Of a stretch of DNA of 64,000 nt, positions 26,541-37,322 are shown piece after piece; the first letter of the stretch is position 1, and the number at the start of each line of letters is the position of its first letter. The notes under the pieces were generated by a model that was not told the DNA's origin, did not search any database, and was given only the letters and a program-made list of their open reading frames with translations. The stretch covers positions 1,459,501 to 1,523,500 of the forward strand of contig JACYXH010000802.1 in NCBI GenBank assembly GCA_026745465.1, given 5' to 3'. This DNA is from Lota lota. Taxonomy: Eukaryota > Chordata > Actinopteri > Gadiformes > Lotidae. The position numbers and the translations under genes are program-made.

Positions 26541-27965
26541 TGGAGCCGAATCAACTATCAGTAGTGCAAACAAATGAACTTTGTACACTCAACAAAGGGC
26601 GAATACATTAATACTTACTTATTCTATAAGCTTTGTTATATTAACGTAAGTGTTACATATACTATTGTTTTTGCAAGAACCTGCAACGAATATGGACACA
26701 CATAGACACATGACACATATAACCCAATTTGGTTTGGTACTTTTTATAACGTAACACAATAATTAAATAATTCAGTCAAAAGTGAATATCTACTTTAGTT
26801 AACTCAAATTAAGTTTTTCTTTGACACGATCAACTTTGCAACGTTTATTCTGTTATTTACAAAGTAATATGTTGCACTGTTAATAGTCGGCACAACCTGA
26901 TGTCCTATTTTTCAATACCAAGTACCCTCATATTAACTACAATGTTTCAGGCAGCAATAATCACAAAGTACTTAGGTATTTTCACAGTAACTTGAAAACA
27001 TGAGGGCATTGTCATTGCATACATCCTACATCCTGCATAGCTCCTAATGCTGTTATTAAATATGCATTAACACAACGTTTAATAAACAATATAAAATCGA
27101 TACTCTATCATAACACACATTTAAACAGTTTGAATTTGCATGTAGTGGTAAACCTTCAAGTGTGACAAAAACTAAACAAGCAAATAAAACTATGAAGGCT
27201 GTGGATGATTCATTTATGAATTTGATTCACATTAATTAATCTTGACGTAGTGTTTTTGTCATGTAAACACTTTCTAGATGTCAACATTATATCTTAGTCT
27301 TATTCAAGAAAATGACTAAAACATATCCTGCCTTTTATGCGATTTTTTTTAACTGATGTAAAATATATTTAATCTCCACTAACACATTTTCACTTTTTGA
27401 GATTGCATGGTGCAGGACATGTACACTGACACAGCTGAATTAAATTAACCAATGTTCAGCATAGTCTTCTCTGTAAGCTAACACCAATGCTAAAAATAAC
27501 ACATGCCCAGAAACTGGTTCACACCAATGGCAAGGTCTTTGTAACGTTGGGCAGGGCTGTTGGCAGTATTATAAGAAAGCCTAATACTTTATAGAAAGGT
27601 GATACAGCAAAACAAAGTAGGATTCTTATTAATAATATTAGGTGGTGGTAAGGGTTAGGTATCCTTGAGAAATGGTCCAAAACCCTACCTGTTCCATAAT
27701 GAACTGCATCTACTGTTTTTACTATCTAACCTGATGAAATGTATCTCAATTCACTGTAAGTCACTTTGGATGAAAGTGTCTTAGTAATAAAAAATAATAA
27801 AAAGAACTCACTGACTGAAATATCTTGTAAACAGGGTAACATAACATGATATACAATGATCTCATCGTTAAGACAGTCAGGATGTATATTGAAGGTAGTC
27901 TCGTGTCGGCCCTGTTTTTGAATGCATAGACTAAATGGCAACTCTTAGAGAATCTCTTCTCTGGA
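26541..27965. other. Intergenic region between tysnd1 and sar1a, including the sar1a 3'UTR
   Basis: The DNA is AT-rich and has no coding exon. Minus-strand polyadenylation candidates for sar1a include ATTAAA at 27368-27373 and AATAAA at 26844-26849; I cannot choose between them. A SINE copy occupies about 27655-27795. Confidence 0.5.
27655..27795 (+). mobile_element. SINE 3' half copy
   Basis: It matches the family 3' half: GGTATCCTTGAGAAATGG, ACCCTACCTGTTC, then the tail CACTGTAAGTCACTTTGGAT and AAAGTGTCTTAGTAAT. The 5' tRNA-like head is missing. It lies just beyond the sar1a stop, probably in its 3'UTR, in antisense. Confidence 0.7.
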
Positions 27966-29691
27966 TCAGTCAATGTACTGGGAGAGCCAGCGGAAGCCGT
28001 CTCCATATCCCTGCCGCTTAAGAACACTGCACATGAACACCTCCATCGGCCTCAGATTCTGCTCCTTCAGCGACACCTGACCCTGGTAAGAGAGCAACAA
28101 ACACAACATCAATGAGCCTCTTTACTTTCCTCCAAATACACATCTGCTTCCCCATATATATCCTTGCATACCTTAATCCAACATCGGCTAGTGGATAGTC
28201 TAGTGGCTAGGGGGTTTGACTCTCAACTGAAAGGTTCTGGGTGTGAAATCCAATGTTTAAAGTCTACCTGTAGGCAGGGTTTTATCTTCGCAATACATAT
28301 ACCTGGCCTTGCAAACCAAATCTACCAGGGGCAGGATGGTCAAGTAGCGAGAGTGTTTGACCCCCAACTGAAAGGTTGTGGGCTTGAACCTCAATGGACC
28401 CGTCTCTTGACTACCACCCCTGTTGCCAAGACAGGCAAGATGCCTTGTATTTATATCTAAAAACCACTTAAAGCCTCTGCTAAATTACTAAACAATAGTA
28501 GTAATGGTAGCGTCTTGTCTGAAGGCAGATCCAGGCCAATACCTTTCCGGTCGTATGTCCATAAAGACCAAATATTCCCCGGAGAGTGTCTTCACTGATG
28601 GCCTCTGGACGGTCGATCTTGTTCCCTAGGATCAGGACTGGTACCGTGGAGATGGTTTCATCTGTTAACAGGGCCTGGGGGGCAGGAAGTTTTGTTAAAA
28701 CCAGGAATGGCTAGAAACAGACTTTTGTTGATTCTATAAAGTTGCCTCACATCAAGTTCAACTTTAGCCTCCTCTAGTCGCTCGTGATCGGCAACGTCCA
28801 CCATGTAGACGATACCGTTAATGGCTGGGAGGTAGTTCTTCCAAATTCTCCGTGCTGGAAAAGGTTTGGACACATTGGGCCCAGGAATGATAGGATCTGA
28901 TGGACTTGAATACCAGCTCAAATGTGATAGGCCCAAAACCAATATTATTAAACTCCAACCTTGCGTATGACCACCAAGGTCAAATGTAGTGAAGGTCATA
29001 CCAGCTATAGTCAGCTCCTCTGATGCTGTGGACAGAGTGAGTGCATAGAATGAAAACGAAATGAGTAAGAAGACAATGGGGTTTGTAATGTTTGAAGTGT
29101 GAGTGGCTACATGGCTATGGCTATGGCTAGGGTGTTTGACTCCCAGCCAAAAGGTACTGGGTTCGATCCTCATTGTCAGTCCACCTGTAGCCCTCTGTGA
29201 GTCTATATCACAAGTCTGTACCCTATGCTCCTAGGTGACCTGTATACACATCCACTGCAAGTTGTTTTGGATAAAAGTGTCTAACATTATTCATTATTGA
29301 ATGAATGTATGAAATTATGTGAATAATTCACTGTACTCGGGTGCAGAGTCGGGACGTGCTGCCCTAGCCTGTCATCTCTTAGCATGTGCAACAGTGTGGT
29401 TTTCCCAGCATTATCCAGCCCCAGGAAGACTAGCTTCCCTGTCTTCTTGTATAATCCTGCAGGGGGAAAATAGAACACATTCAAATAACACACCTATAAT
29501 ATATTGTCACATTTGTTGTGGCATCATATTGGAATAGGACGCCTTGGGTCTATTTGAAACCATATGTGCTACACAAGATTTATACTAATTACATATTTTG
29601 TAGTCAAATGATCACATGTTGTAGATACTTTACCTAGAAGTTGCAAGACACTGCTGAAGCCCCTGCAGAGCCAGTTGAATATAAAAGACAT
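27966..29691 (-). CDS. sar1a: Small COPII GTPase Sar1A
   Basis: Sar1 starts COPII coat assembly. When loaded with GTP by Sec12 it inserts its N-terminal helix into ER membranes and recruits Sec23/24. Coding exons in transcript order are 29691-29634, 29456-29337, 29025-28960, 28854-28751, 28674-28543 and 28082-27966. They give 198 residues, the usual family length, and all phases join. Visible features are the amphipathic N-terminus [12 protein letters not shown], the P-loop GLDNAGKT (32-39), DLGGH with catalytic His79, NKID (134-137) and the C-terminus RWLSQYID. The paralogue choice (sar1a rather than sar1b) rests on the tysnd1-sar1a-ppa1 gene order; the residues alone do not decide it. The intron 3 donor GTTGGA is weak. 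The ATG lies just inside an exon that starts after TTACAG (AG at 29701-29702), so a non-coding first exon lies further upstream. Confidence 0.96.
28183..28290 (+). mobile_element. SINE head copy, antisense in the last sar1a intron
   Basis: The sequence CTAGTGGCTAGGGGGTTTGA, then CTCAACTGAAAGGTTCTGGG and CTACCTGTAGGCA, follows the tRNA-derived head of the family. The 3' tail is absent. Confidence 0.65.
28325..28490 (+). mobile_element. Second SINE copy next to 28183-28290
   Basis: It starts GGCAGGATGGTCAAGTAG, has GTGTTTGACCCCCAACTGAA and a B-box-like GGCTTGAACCTC, and ends in a degraded TCTGCTAAATTAC tail. It lies between sar1a exons 5 and 6. Confidence 0.6.
29101..29287 (+). mobile_element. 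SINE copy, antisense in sar1a intron 2
   Basis: The head GTGTTTGACTCCCAGCC leads to GGGTTCGATCCTC (a good RNA polymerase III B box), CACCTGTAGCCCT and the tail TTGGATAAAAGTGTCTAAC. This is the best preserved head in the window. Confidence 0.8.
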
Positions 29692-31021
29692 GTCTCTTGG
29701 CCCTCTGTAATGGGTGTTTAACACATACACATTTGTATGCGTTATTCAACATGATATCGATGTAAAGGATACACTATAACAGAGATTTACTAACCCTAAC
29801 TTTGTTCGTAGAATAGGCTTTACAAATATTGAGACAGGCATATGCAATGTGTATTATATTGTTAGCAGGTTGAATGTTGCTTAAACTATATTGCTGGAAC
29901 AGGATTACATGTTACTGGTATGTGTAATCTGTGTAATCGCACGAAGTATTAAAGACGCGAACAGAAGGGAGAAATCTTGCATAATAGCAGGTGTAAAAAG
30001 AAAAAACTCCTTCAGCTGGTCTGCGGCTCTCCCGGAGTCATAGTGCTCTTGCTCAGACTATTTATATGGTAACTTGTGGCATTCTGACATACGATATCGC
30101 CTCTCAGTGTTTTCACGGGCACGCACGAAAACACGGGGACACACACACCGAGAAATTATACATTATTTGTTGTTTGTGTAACTTAACGAACTTTCAGTTA
30201 TGGTCCGAGTATTGACAACAACTGACGATACACTTTAAACTTTAAACGTACATTTCTACGTCACAATAAAGACGTATAGGCCTATAAAATGCGACATTTC
30301 CCAACTATCTTTGCTATTAAATCTGTCAATGGTCCAACACCAAACAAAACAACAACAGAGTAATATCGGTGTAAGACATCCCACTCGTAGGGAATGGAAA
30401 TCTAAAGAACATTGACTGACTCATACAAGGACATGTTAAAACAACCTTACCACGTTAACATTAAACACGTGGGATTTTCTGGTTCGGACTTTGTTTTTAC
30501 TATACAAAGTTTTGTTGTTACCTTGAGAAATTATCGCGGGATCCGCCAACGTTTGGTCCAAGCTTTTGTGTCGATTGACAGGTACGCGGTTGACAGTTCA
30601 CCGGAACTGCGTAATGGTTATTTTGGAGAGGACTAGAGGGGCTAGAGGGGTGGTGTTGGGAGAGGGCGTAAGTGTACGGGTATATTATCCCCTTCACCGT
30701 AAGTAACTTAATGCGAAATACGTTGTAAAATGGCGATATAACTTTCATTTTTTTGGAAGGTGCAAAAATTTTAATCAACCTCGCAGTTATCCCCGTAAAC
30801 GATGTACAGAGCAGACAAACCTGCAGTTGTATACCTATTTCCAGAAAGGAATCAATAGAAAGTATTCACACTACAATTAAATGAACGCTAGGCGGCACTA
30901 AATCACACGATAAAGTGCAATGGGGTGATAACAAAGGGGAATCCTCTGGAGTCCATGTTATCATAAGCTAATGAAATAACAGCCATTTTAAAACATGACA
31001 ATGTCACTTGAACATAATCGC
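29692..31021. other. sar1a 5' region and ppa1 downstream flank
   Basis: There is no coding exon. A minus-strand TATA-like box TATAAATA lies within 30057-30070. A minus-strand donor-like CTCAAG|GTAACA ends a possible non-coding first exon at 30522. From about 30670 to 31020 nothing recognisable is seen. Confidence 0.45.
30057..30070 (-). promoter_or_regulatory. sar1a: TATA-like box upstream of sar1a
   Basis: The minus strand reads CCATATAAATAGTC, about 370 bases upstream of the ATG. It is a textbook TATA word, but no clear donor follows it before the acceptor near 29702, so its use is uncertain. Confidence 0.35.
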
Positions 31022-31027
31022 TTTATT
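31022..31027 (-). terminator. ppa1: ppa1 polyadenylation signal AATAAA
   Basis: AATAAA on the minus strand, 266 bases beyond the ppa1 stop. It is the first canonical hexamer I saw downstream. Confidence 0.6.
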
Positions 31028-31292
31028 AAAGCATTTCAGGGTCTGATACAGCACAGAAGCAGTTGGCCAGTACCAACTAGTGAACAAGCGGCCATCTCCA
31101 AAGAAACGTATTCAATTAAGTAAAAATTGTCAAAGACTTACAGTAGCCTACAAATTAGCAGTATTTCTATATAGGATCTCCATTCAGTATTAAGTGCTGG
31201 AAAATGTCAGAATCGAATCCCCACGAAGGATGGTTCAGCGTTGGTCCAACAGAATGGACTGGTGTCTTGATTTGTTCCATCCAGTTCTTCAG

Positions 31293-31700
31293 TTACTTCC
31301 TCTCGTAGTAAAACCATTTGTCCACTACAAATAAAAACATGCATGAGCAAGTTTAGCTTTAGCCTAATTCCGTTTTGAATCACATTTCTGCAGTTTATTT
31401 TTGTATTCTTAACTGTTTGCACATCGTTTGTCATCTTTATATATGAGGATGTTACTATGCACCCATTTACATATTGGTTCCATTTGGAAAGAAACGTCAC
31501 TATTGTTACAGCTTATACTACTGTCAAAAGCAAAGACTATTCTTTTCAATGAACATATATTGAATCTACTCAATTAGCATGATCAAAGCAATGACAAATC
31601 AATGATCTTCTAATATTATACTGATATTACCTGATGAAGGAATAGCTTCTGCTGTTCCAGGGGGACTCATCTAAAACAAACAGGATAAGATTTATTAAGA

Positions 31701-31768
<68 letters not shown>

Positions 31769-34700
31769 TGACCTTATTGAGGATAGCCTTGGCTTCATCC
31801 GCTGAGCAGTGGAAGGGGCAATGGTCTTCTTCCGGGGAAACGGTCGTGTTCTTGCTGCATTGTGTACAAATACAACAAATAATTACACATTGTGTAAAAA
31901 CCAAATCAAATTAACTCATTTAAATACAGTCTACATAAGATGTCAACTAAGATTTGGTTAGCTTTGATTCCACTGTAACACTATGTTCTCTATAGCAGTA
32001 TAGTATGAATATCTAAGATATATTCATACAAATGGGCATATCTGGCAACATCCTCTATCCCAAATGACTAAGCGCTTACCAGTTGAGTTCCCCTGGGTTG
32101 GACTGCTGAGAGATGAGGGCTTTCCAGAATTTGTTGGTGGTCTTGATGGTGTCTATGGCGAAGTCCTACAAGGAAATCAGCAGCATTGGTATTACTATTA
32201 CAGTATTAGGTACTACTAAATATATTATTTTAGTATACATTTTTGTGAATTTTCTGAGGTGATTTGTCTAACTTTGCAGTAACTGTGTTCAACATGTATC
32301 GACGCTGGCAGACAGCGGGCTGTTGTGGGGTCACCTTGTCCTTGAACTCTCCATTAAAGGCAAACTGGTTCTCTGGTTTCCCATCAGGGACCTTGTAGCG
32401 TCTGAACCAGTCCACTGTCGCGTCGAGGTAGCCCGGTTTCAGTCTTTTGACATCACTAATATCTAAACAAACAGGGACACAAATGGTTGCATTACTGTGT
32501 CTTAATATGACACTTTGCTAAGTTACTAATTACTGAAATAGTTGATACTTTCATCCAAAGTCACTTTGGATTCAGATCCAAAGAGTATTATATTGTCACC
32601 GGTAGTACACAGGGCAGCACCCTTACTATATGGCTTGCAACTCATACTTATTGAGATACCCATATCTAGTATCAATCTAAATGCTGCACAAATTATGGTT
32701 GTATACATGAACAACTGCAATAAATGACACACTAAATACTCTCATACTCAACCCTATTAAATTGAAAATGTTCCTCAAACATCACATTATATTGTAAATG
32801 GCATAACGGTGGCACAGAAAATAAAACCGACTTGCATGCTGCTTTAACTTGAACTTTTTCATCATATTTAGTAATTTCCTCAGACATGGGAAGACCATAG
32901 CCACTTAATGATCCTGACGCTGATACTTGAGACAAAATAGGTTTTCGGTTGCCACCAGCAGGTCAGAGAGAGGAAGTAGTGGATGGAAATGTAATCCAAC
33001 AGAATTACTGGCTTACTGTTCAAGTCTTTGGCCTCGGGGTCGTCCACGTTGATTACGATGACTTTCCAGTCCGTCTCTCCTTCGTCAATCATGGCCAGAA
33101 TGCCGAGCACTTTCACTTTGATTACCTCCCCACGTGAGCACACCTGGAGTACATTTTAGGTTACTGTCTGGTTCCATGGCTCAAAATGAGTCATTTCATA
33201 TGTGATTGTGATTCAAAACTCTTTGTAATTGGAGGCTGCTGATTGGTTAAGATGGAGGAGATGGGATGGCGTCGTACCTTGGTACCGATTTCGCAAACGT
33301 CGATGGGGTCGTTGTCGCCGACGCAACCGGTGTCTGGATCTTTGTGCGCTGGGTCTTCCCACGTCTGAGGAAATTACAAAATATTATGAAACTAGTTCAA
33401 GTTAAAGAAGCGTGCAAGTCTGTTGTTTTCTCTGCCACCGTAATGCCATTGACAATATAACAAGTGTCGTTTCTGAGGAAAATGTTCAACCTAATTCTTT
33501 GTAAAGTACTCTGCTAAAATAAATTGTACTTTGTTTAGTATAACGTAATTTATTGCAGTTGTTAATAAATAGACACATCATTTGGGCACTGTTTAGATAG
33601 ATACTAGACATGGTATCTTAAGAAGTATGAGTTGGGAACCATACAGTAGGAATATTGCCCGGTGTACTGCTGGTGAAATCTTTTATTCAGGCCTTTACCT
33701 AATAATCAAACAAATGTCTGCTACAGAGCCGGGATCTGTTCCAAGAAGCAAGTTAGGGAGAATACATTTAAACTCTGATTTGAGTGGGTGGAATCTGGCA
33801 GGCAGATTTCAGTTTCGGAGATTACCTTATGCTTAAAAAGCCAATTTCTGTGAAAACAAACATTCAATAAGCTCCTTAGAAGAATAAAGACACTGACCTG
33901 GGGAATAGCTCCATAGTTCCAGATGTAGCCTTTATGAGGGAACACATTCGCCACATAGCGCACTTTACCCTTTTTTACATCTTGCTTGATTGGATTGAGG
34001 GGTTCTGTTGTAGAGATCTGAAATAAAGTATAAATATATTTCCATTGGTTTGAATGCATGGGCTGGAGTACTGTTTATTCAAGCCCTTGGTCCTGTACAT
34101 GTAAATTGGTATAGCCTGACATTAATACTGTCAGGGTTAGGGGGTTGATTCCACTTGGGCCACCAATGCACTAAATAAACATATACACTCCTACTGTATT
34201 GTAATAATTTGGATACAGCATCTGTATATTATTGAGTTGCAATGCTTTTATTTCCTTATGTGATAGTAACATCACATTTCATGCAACCTCAAAATGCATA
34301 ACTAGGGAACTGTATGAACAGGTTTAATAATAGTTGCTCAGAAGGAAAATAATAAACACAACATACCTCCATCTTGGCATTTGTCCATCTTGGTACTTCA
34401 ATAACCACATGGAAGATGTTCTGAAAAGCCAAGGGAAATTTTGGGAATGAAAACAGATGATTAAAATGAATGGCATTAACATAAATTAGGAGCAATAGTA
34501 GAAGGCAAAAAAGATATGTTACGGAGAATTCATATGAGTTGTCAAACTATTAGGGAGGACATTTAATGTTGGTTAATAGCTTATATATTGAAACGACGTG
34601 TACATTGACATAGCACGTAACAGGTAAATAATCTGCAATGTGTAAACGCCCTTGGACAATTAGACTATGAACCGGCTTATCACAATCACACAATTATGCC

Positions 34701-35504
34701 TGGTTTTATTTTCTATCTAAATTGACATCACCTACATATGGAAGAAAATAATTCACCCATATTTGCATGAACTATGTGTGGCACAGCTGAAGAGAGAGCA
34801 ACACAACATTATATAATGAGTAACTACAAAAGGGGGCTTGTGAGGGAAATAGTCCACTTTACCTGTTCTTCGTCAGCATACATTGGTATGTCATGGAATG
34901 GGGAGACATACTTTCCATCGGCATTTTCTGCAAAAGAGAAAAGTCGTTTTGAAGAATGTTTCAAGTATAGACAGAAGAGGGCCTTGTTCCGATTTGGAAG
35001 CTCCCAGATACCAGATAATATTAAATGGTGGACTTTCTCTTTCCGTACACCTAAACAAAATACGGTAAATGTAAGTTGTTTAAAGTGACAGATGGGTTGT
35101 GCGATGCAGATGAAAGTTATCGGATGTCAAATCTGCATTTCATTCATTATGGCGTTTAGTACCATATTAAGCTTTTGCTGGAGGATGATGCAAGGTAGCA
35201 TAGCGTAATCTACAGCACAGACTCCTTAACAGCCGGTCAACGGCTTTCGAGTTAGATGGCACATAGAGGCTGAACCAGTTTAAGGTTTGAAGCCATGTTT
35301 CAATAATATAAATCGCGGTGTCGAGCACAAACGGATTATATGATGGACCGATTCACAATTAATAGAAATGACACGTGGGAGATTGTGAGTGGCGTTGAGG
35401 AGCTCGAAACAAGACATGCCATAAGAAAAATTAAAGTACTTACTGTAAAACAAACGGTAGTTCAAACTATGTAGGTTTCCCCGTTCTTCGATTGTGTAGC
35501 TCAT
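31293..35504 (-). CDS. ppa1: Cytosolic inorganic pyrophosphatase 1
   Basis: PPA1 hydrolyses pyrophosphate to two phosphates in a magnesium-dependent reaction in the cytosol, pulling forward DNA, RNA, protein and fatty-acid synthesis. Exons in transcript order are 35504-35444, 34927-34863, 34420-34367, 34017-33898, 33364-33278, 33143-33017, 32462-32335, 32165-32080, 31854-31773, 31670-31631 and 31324-31293. They total 882 bases, 293 residues plus stop (human 289), with all phases matching. The family I signature DNDPIDV is at 117-123 and DEGETDW, with further metal ligands, begins at 149. Other landmarks are [35 protein letters not shown] and the C-terminal DKWFYYERK. It is divergently arranged with eif4ebp2, 611 bases between start codons. 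Introns hold few repeats apart from a CA run at 31711-31762. Confidence 0.98.
31711..31762. repeat. (CA)n microsatellite beside the ppa1 exon 9 donor
   Basis: On the transcribed strand the exon ends at 31773 and the donor GTCAGTGTGC runs straight into (GT)n, the same arrangement as in spock2. Confidence 0.93.
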
Positions 35505-36115
35505 GTTTAACTCCAAGCCGGTGGGTCGCTACTGCTTTGGCAATTGATGGCGCTACAAGCGTCTTCTGGTGAAAGAAAGAATAACCTACTTCCGAATCAA
35601 ATGCGCATGCGTATTTGTTATTACGTCTAGAACCGGTCTAGCCTCACCCATAGGTCACAGATTTTCTCAACCCGGTAAACTACATTTTATGAGTGTTTGG
35701 GGTGGGGGGTAGACATTATTAGAATATTTGATGACGATTAAATTAATGTTTACATTATAACGTTTCAAAAACATGTTTTAAAAAAGTATGTATTTATCTG
35801 TTTATTTGAACATATGTCCCAAAGAGGTTTAAAACAAACACCTGGGCAATGAAATAATAACAAAAGACGGTAACAAAGTGTGCGTGCGTTGGTCCTCGCA
35901 CGCACGTTTACTTCACATCCTCCCGCAGCGTGGTGCGCTTCCTGCCTTGCCGAAGGAGGGGACGGTGCTGACGGTTGGACGGACGAGAGGAAGGAAGACG
36001 GGGAAGCTCTGGAAAGGTCCAAGAAAGTGGGAAAGGCCCTGGGATACACCGTCCGTCGGCAGCAAAAGCACTTCGTTTCTGCAATAGCTTAATTCGTCAT
36101 CCATTTTGTGCAGAA
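35505..36115. promoter_or_regulatory. Head-to-head promoter region of ppa1 and eif4ebp2
   Basis: The two start codons are 611 bases apart on opposite strands. On the ppa1 side there is an NRF1-like TGCGCATGCG (35602-35611), an ETS-like ACTTCCG just before it and GATGGCGCTAC near 35546. On the eif4ebp2 side a CpG-rich purine-rich leader runs from about 35878 to 36110 and contains a 9-bp hairpin (35880-35905). TTTTGTGCAG precedes the eif4ebp2 ATG by two bases and resembles a splice acceptor, so a separate non-coding first exon is possible. Confidence 0.6.
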
Positions 36116-37322
36116 ATGTCGACCAGTCGTCATCTTAGCGAAAGCAGGGCCATCCCGACTAGGACGGTGTTGATCAACGATACAACGCAGCTACCTCATG
36201 ACTATTGTACTACCCCTGGAGGCACTTTATTCTCAACCACTCCGGGAGGTAAGACTGTTTTTGCCTTTACTTGTCGTACTTCATTGAAACGTGTGTCATT
36301 TGTGCGTTTACATGTTGTTGTTTTTATGAACCTTTTGTGTTGTTTTGTCAATGGGGCCTATGCAGTCTGGTGTGCCTGTCAGACGTATCATAACAAAAAC
36401 AATACTTTGCCCCGCCTTCACTCTCTTCACTGCATCGTGATTGGTTGGGTTGCAGCGCAGGGATGAGACAAATAAATGAGAAAATGTAGCAATTAAAATA
36501 GCGATTATGTCGTCCCAGGTCAAATTGATGCATTGTATTTATATTTTGGCACATCTATAGTCCTATGTTCCGTAAATTGTTCACATTTAGCAATTCAATT
36601 AAACTCTAGTATTCAGCTATAATTTTTAGTCATTCTATATTTTACAATCAAAAAGCAATTATAAAGCAATCGTGACATAATTAATATTTTGACCTCCAAG
36701 GAGATCAGAAGCTTTCTTTTTCACCACAGCTAATTTAAACACTTGTTTGTTTTTCTGTCAAAGGGACCAGGATAATCTATGACCGGAAGTTCCTATTGGA
36801 CAGGCGTAATTCCCCCATAGCCCAGACCCCCCCTGCCCACCTGCCTGTCATCCACGGTGTGACCAGCCAAACGGTTCTGAACGAGAACAGGAAGAATGAA
36901 GCCAACAAACACACCAACAGACATGACGGCAAACCAGGTACTGGTAGGGGTTACTAAACTACGCACTTACAAGAAAAGATCAACTTTGTTTATCCCAAAT
37001 AAGTATTTATGGGTGTCATATCACCACAGAAGTACAATACCCCAATATGAATTAAGGATAACCAATATGATCCTAATATTGTTATGGTTTCATTCATTGT
37101 GATGGTTTGAACATATAATTTGTTATTATATGTGAATTAAACTTGAGTAACAAAGGATCCTCATTCCGCTTACAAATTGTAGATTCTGACTACATCTAGC
37201 AACCCATTAATAGCTAAGAAGCTGTCTACTGGCTATGACATTCTAGTGAGAAATTCCACAATTTGTTTTCTTTCTGTTTTTCTTCCCCAGGTGACGATGC
37301 ACAGTTTGAAATGGACATCTGA
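36116..37322 (+). CDS. eif4ebp2: eIF4E-binding protein 2 (4E-BP2)
   Basis: This is a small, mostly disordered repressor of cap-dependent translation. In its hypophosphorylated form it occupies the eIF4G site on eIF4E; mTORC1 phosphorylation releases it. Exons are 36116-36248, 36764-36937 and 37291-37322, giving 112 residues plus TGA (human 120). The RAIP motif is at 11-14, TTPGG sites with Thr33 and Thr42, the eIF4E-binding motif YDRKFLL at 50-56, the Ser-Pro and Thr-Pro sites Ser61 and Thr66, and the TOS motif FEMDI at the C-terminus. HDYCTTPGG and [10 protein letters not shown] favour paralogue 2 over 4E-BP1, and the genomic position agrees. The region between the binding motif and the C-terminus is the most divergent and lacks the Asn-Asn pairs that are deamidated in mammalian brain 4E-BP2. 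Confidence 0.95.

Noticed and set aside
29101-29180. tRNA-like sequence with an A/B box
   Set aside because: No complete cloverleaf; it belongs to the dispersed SINE family.
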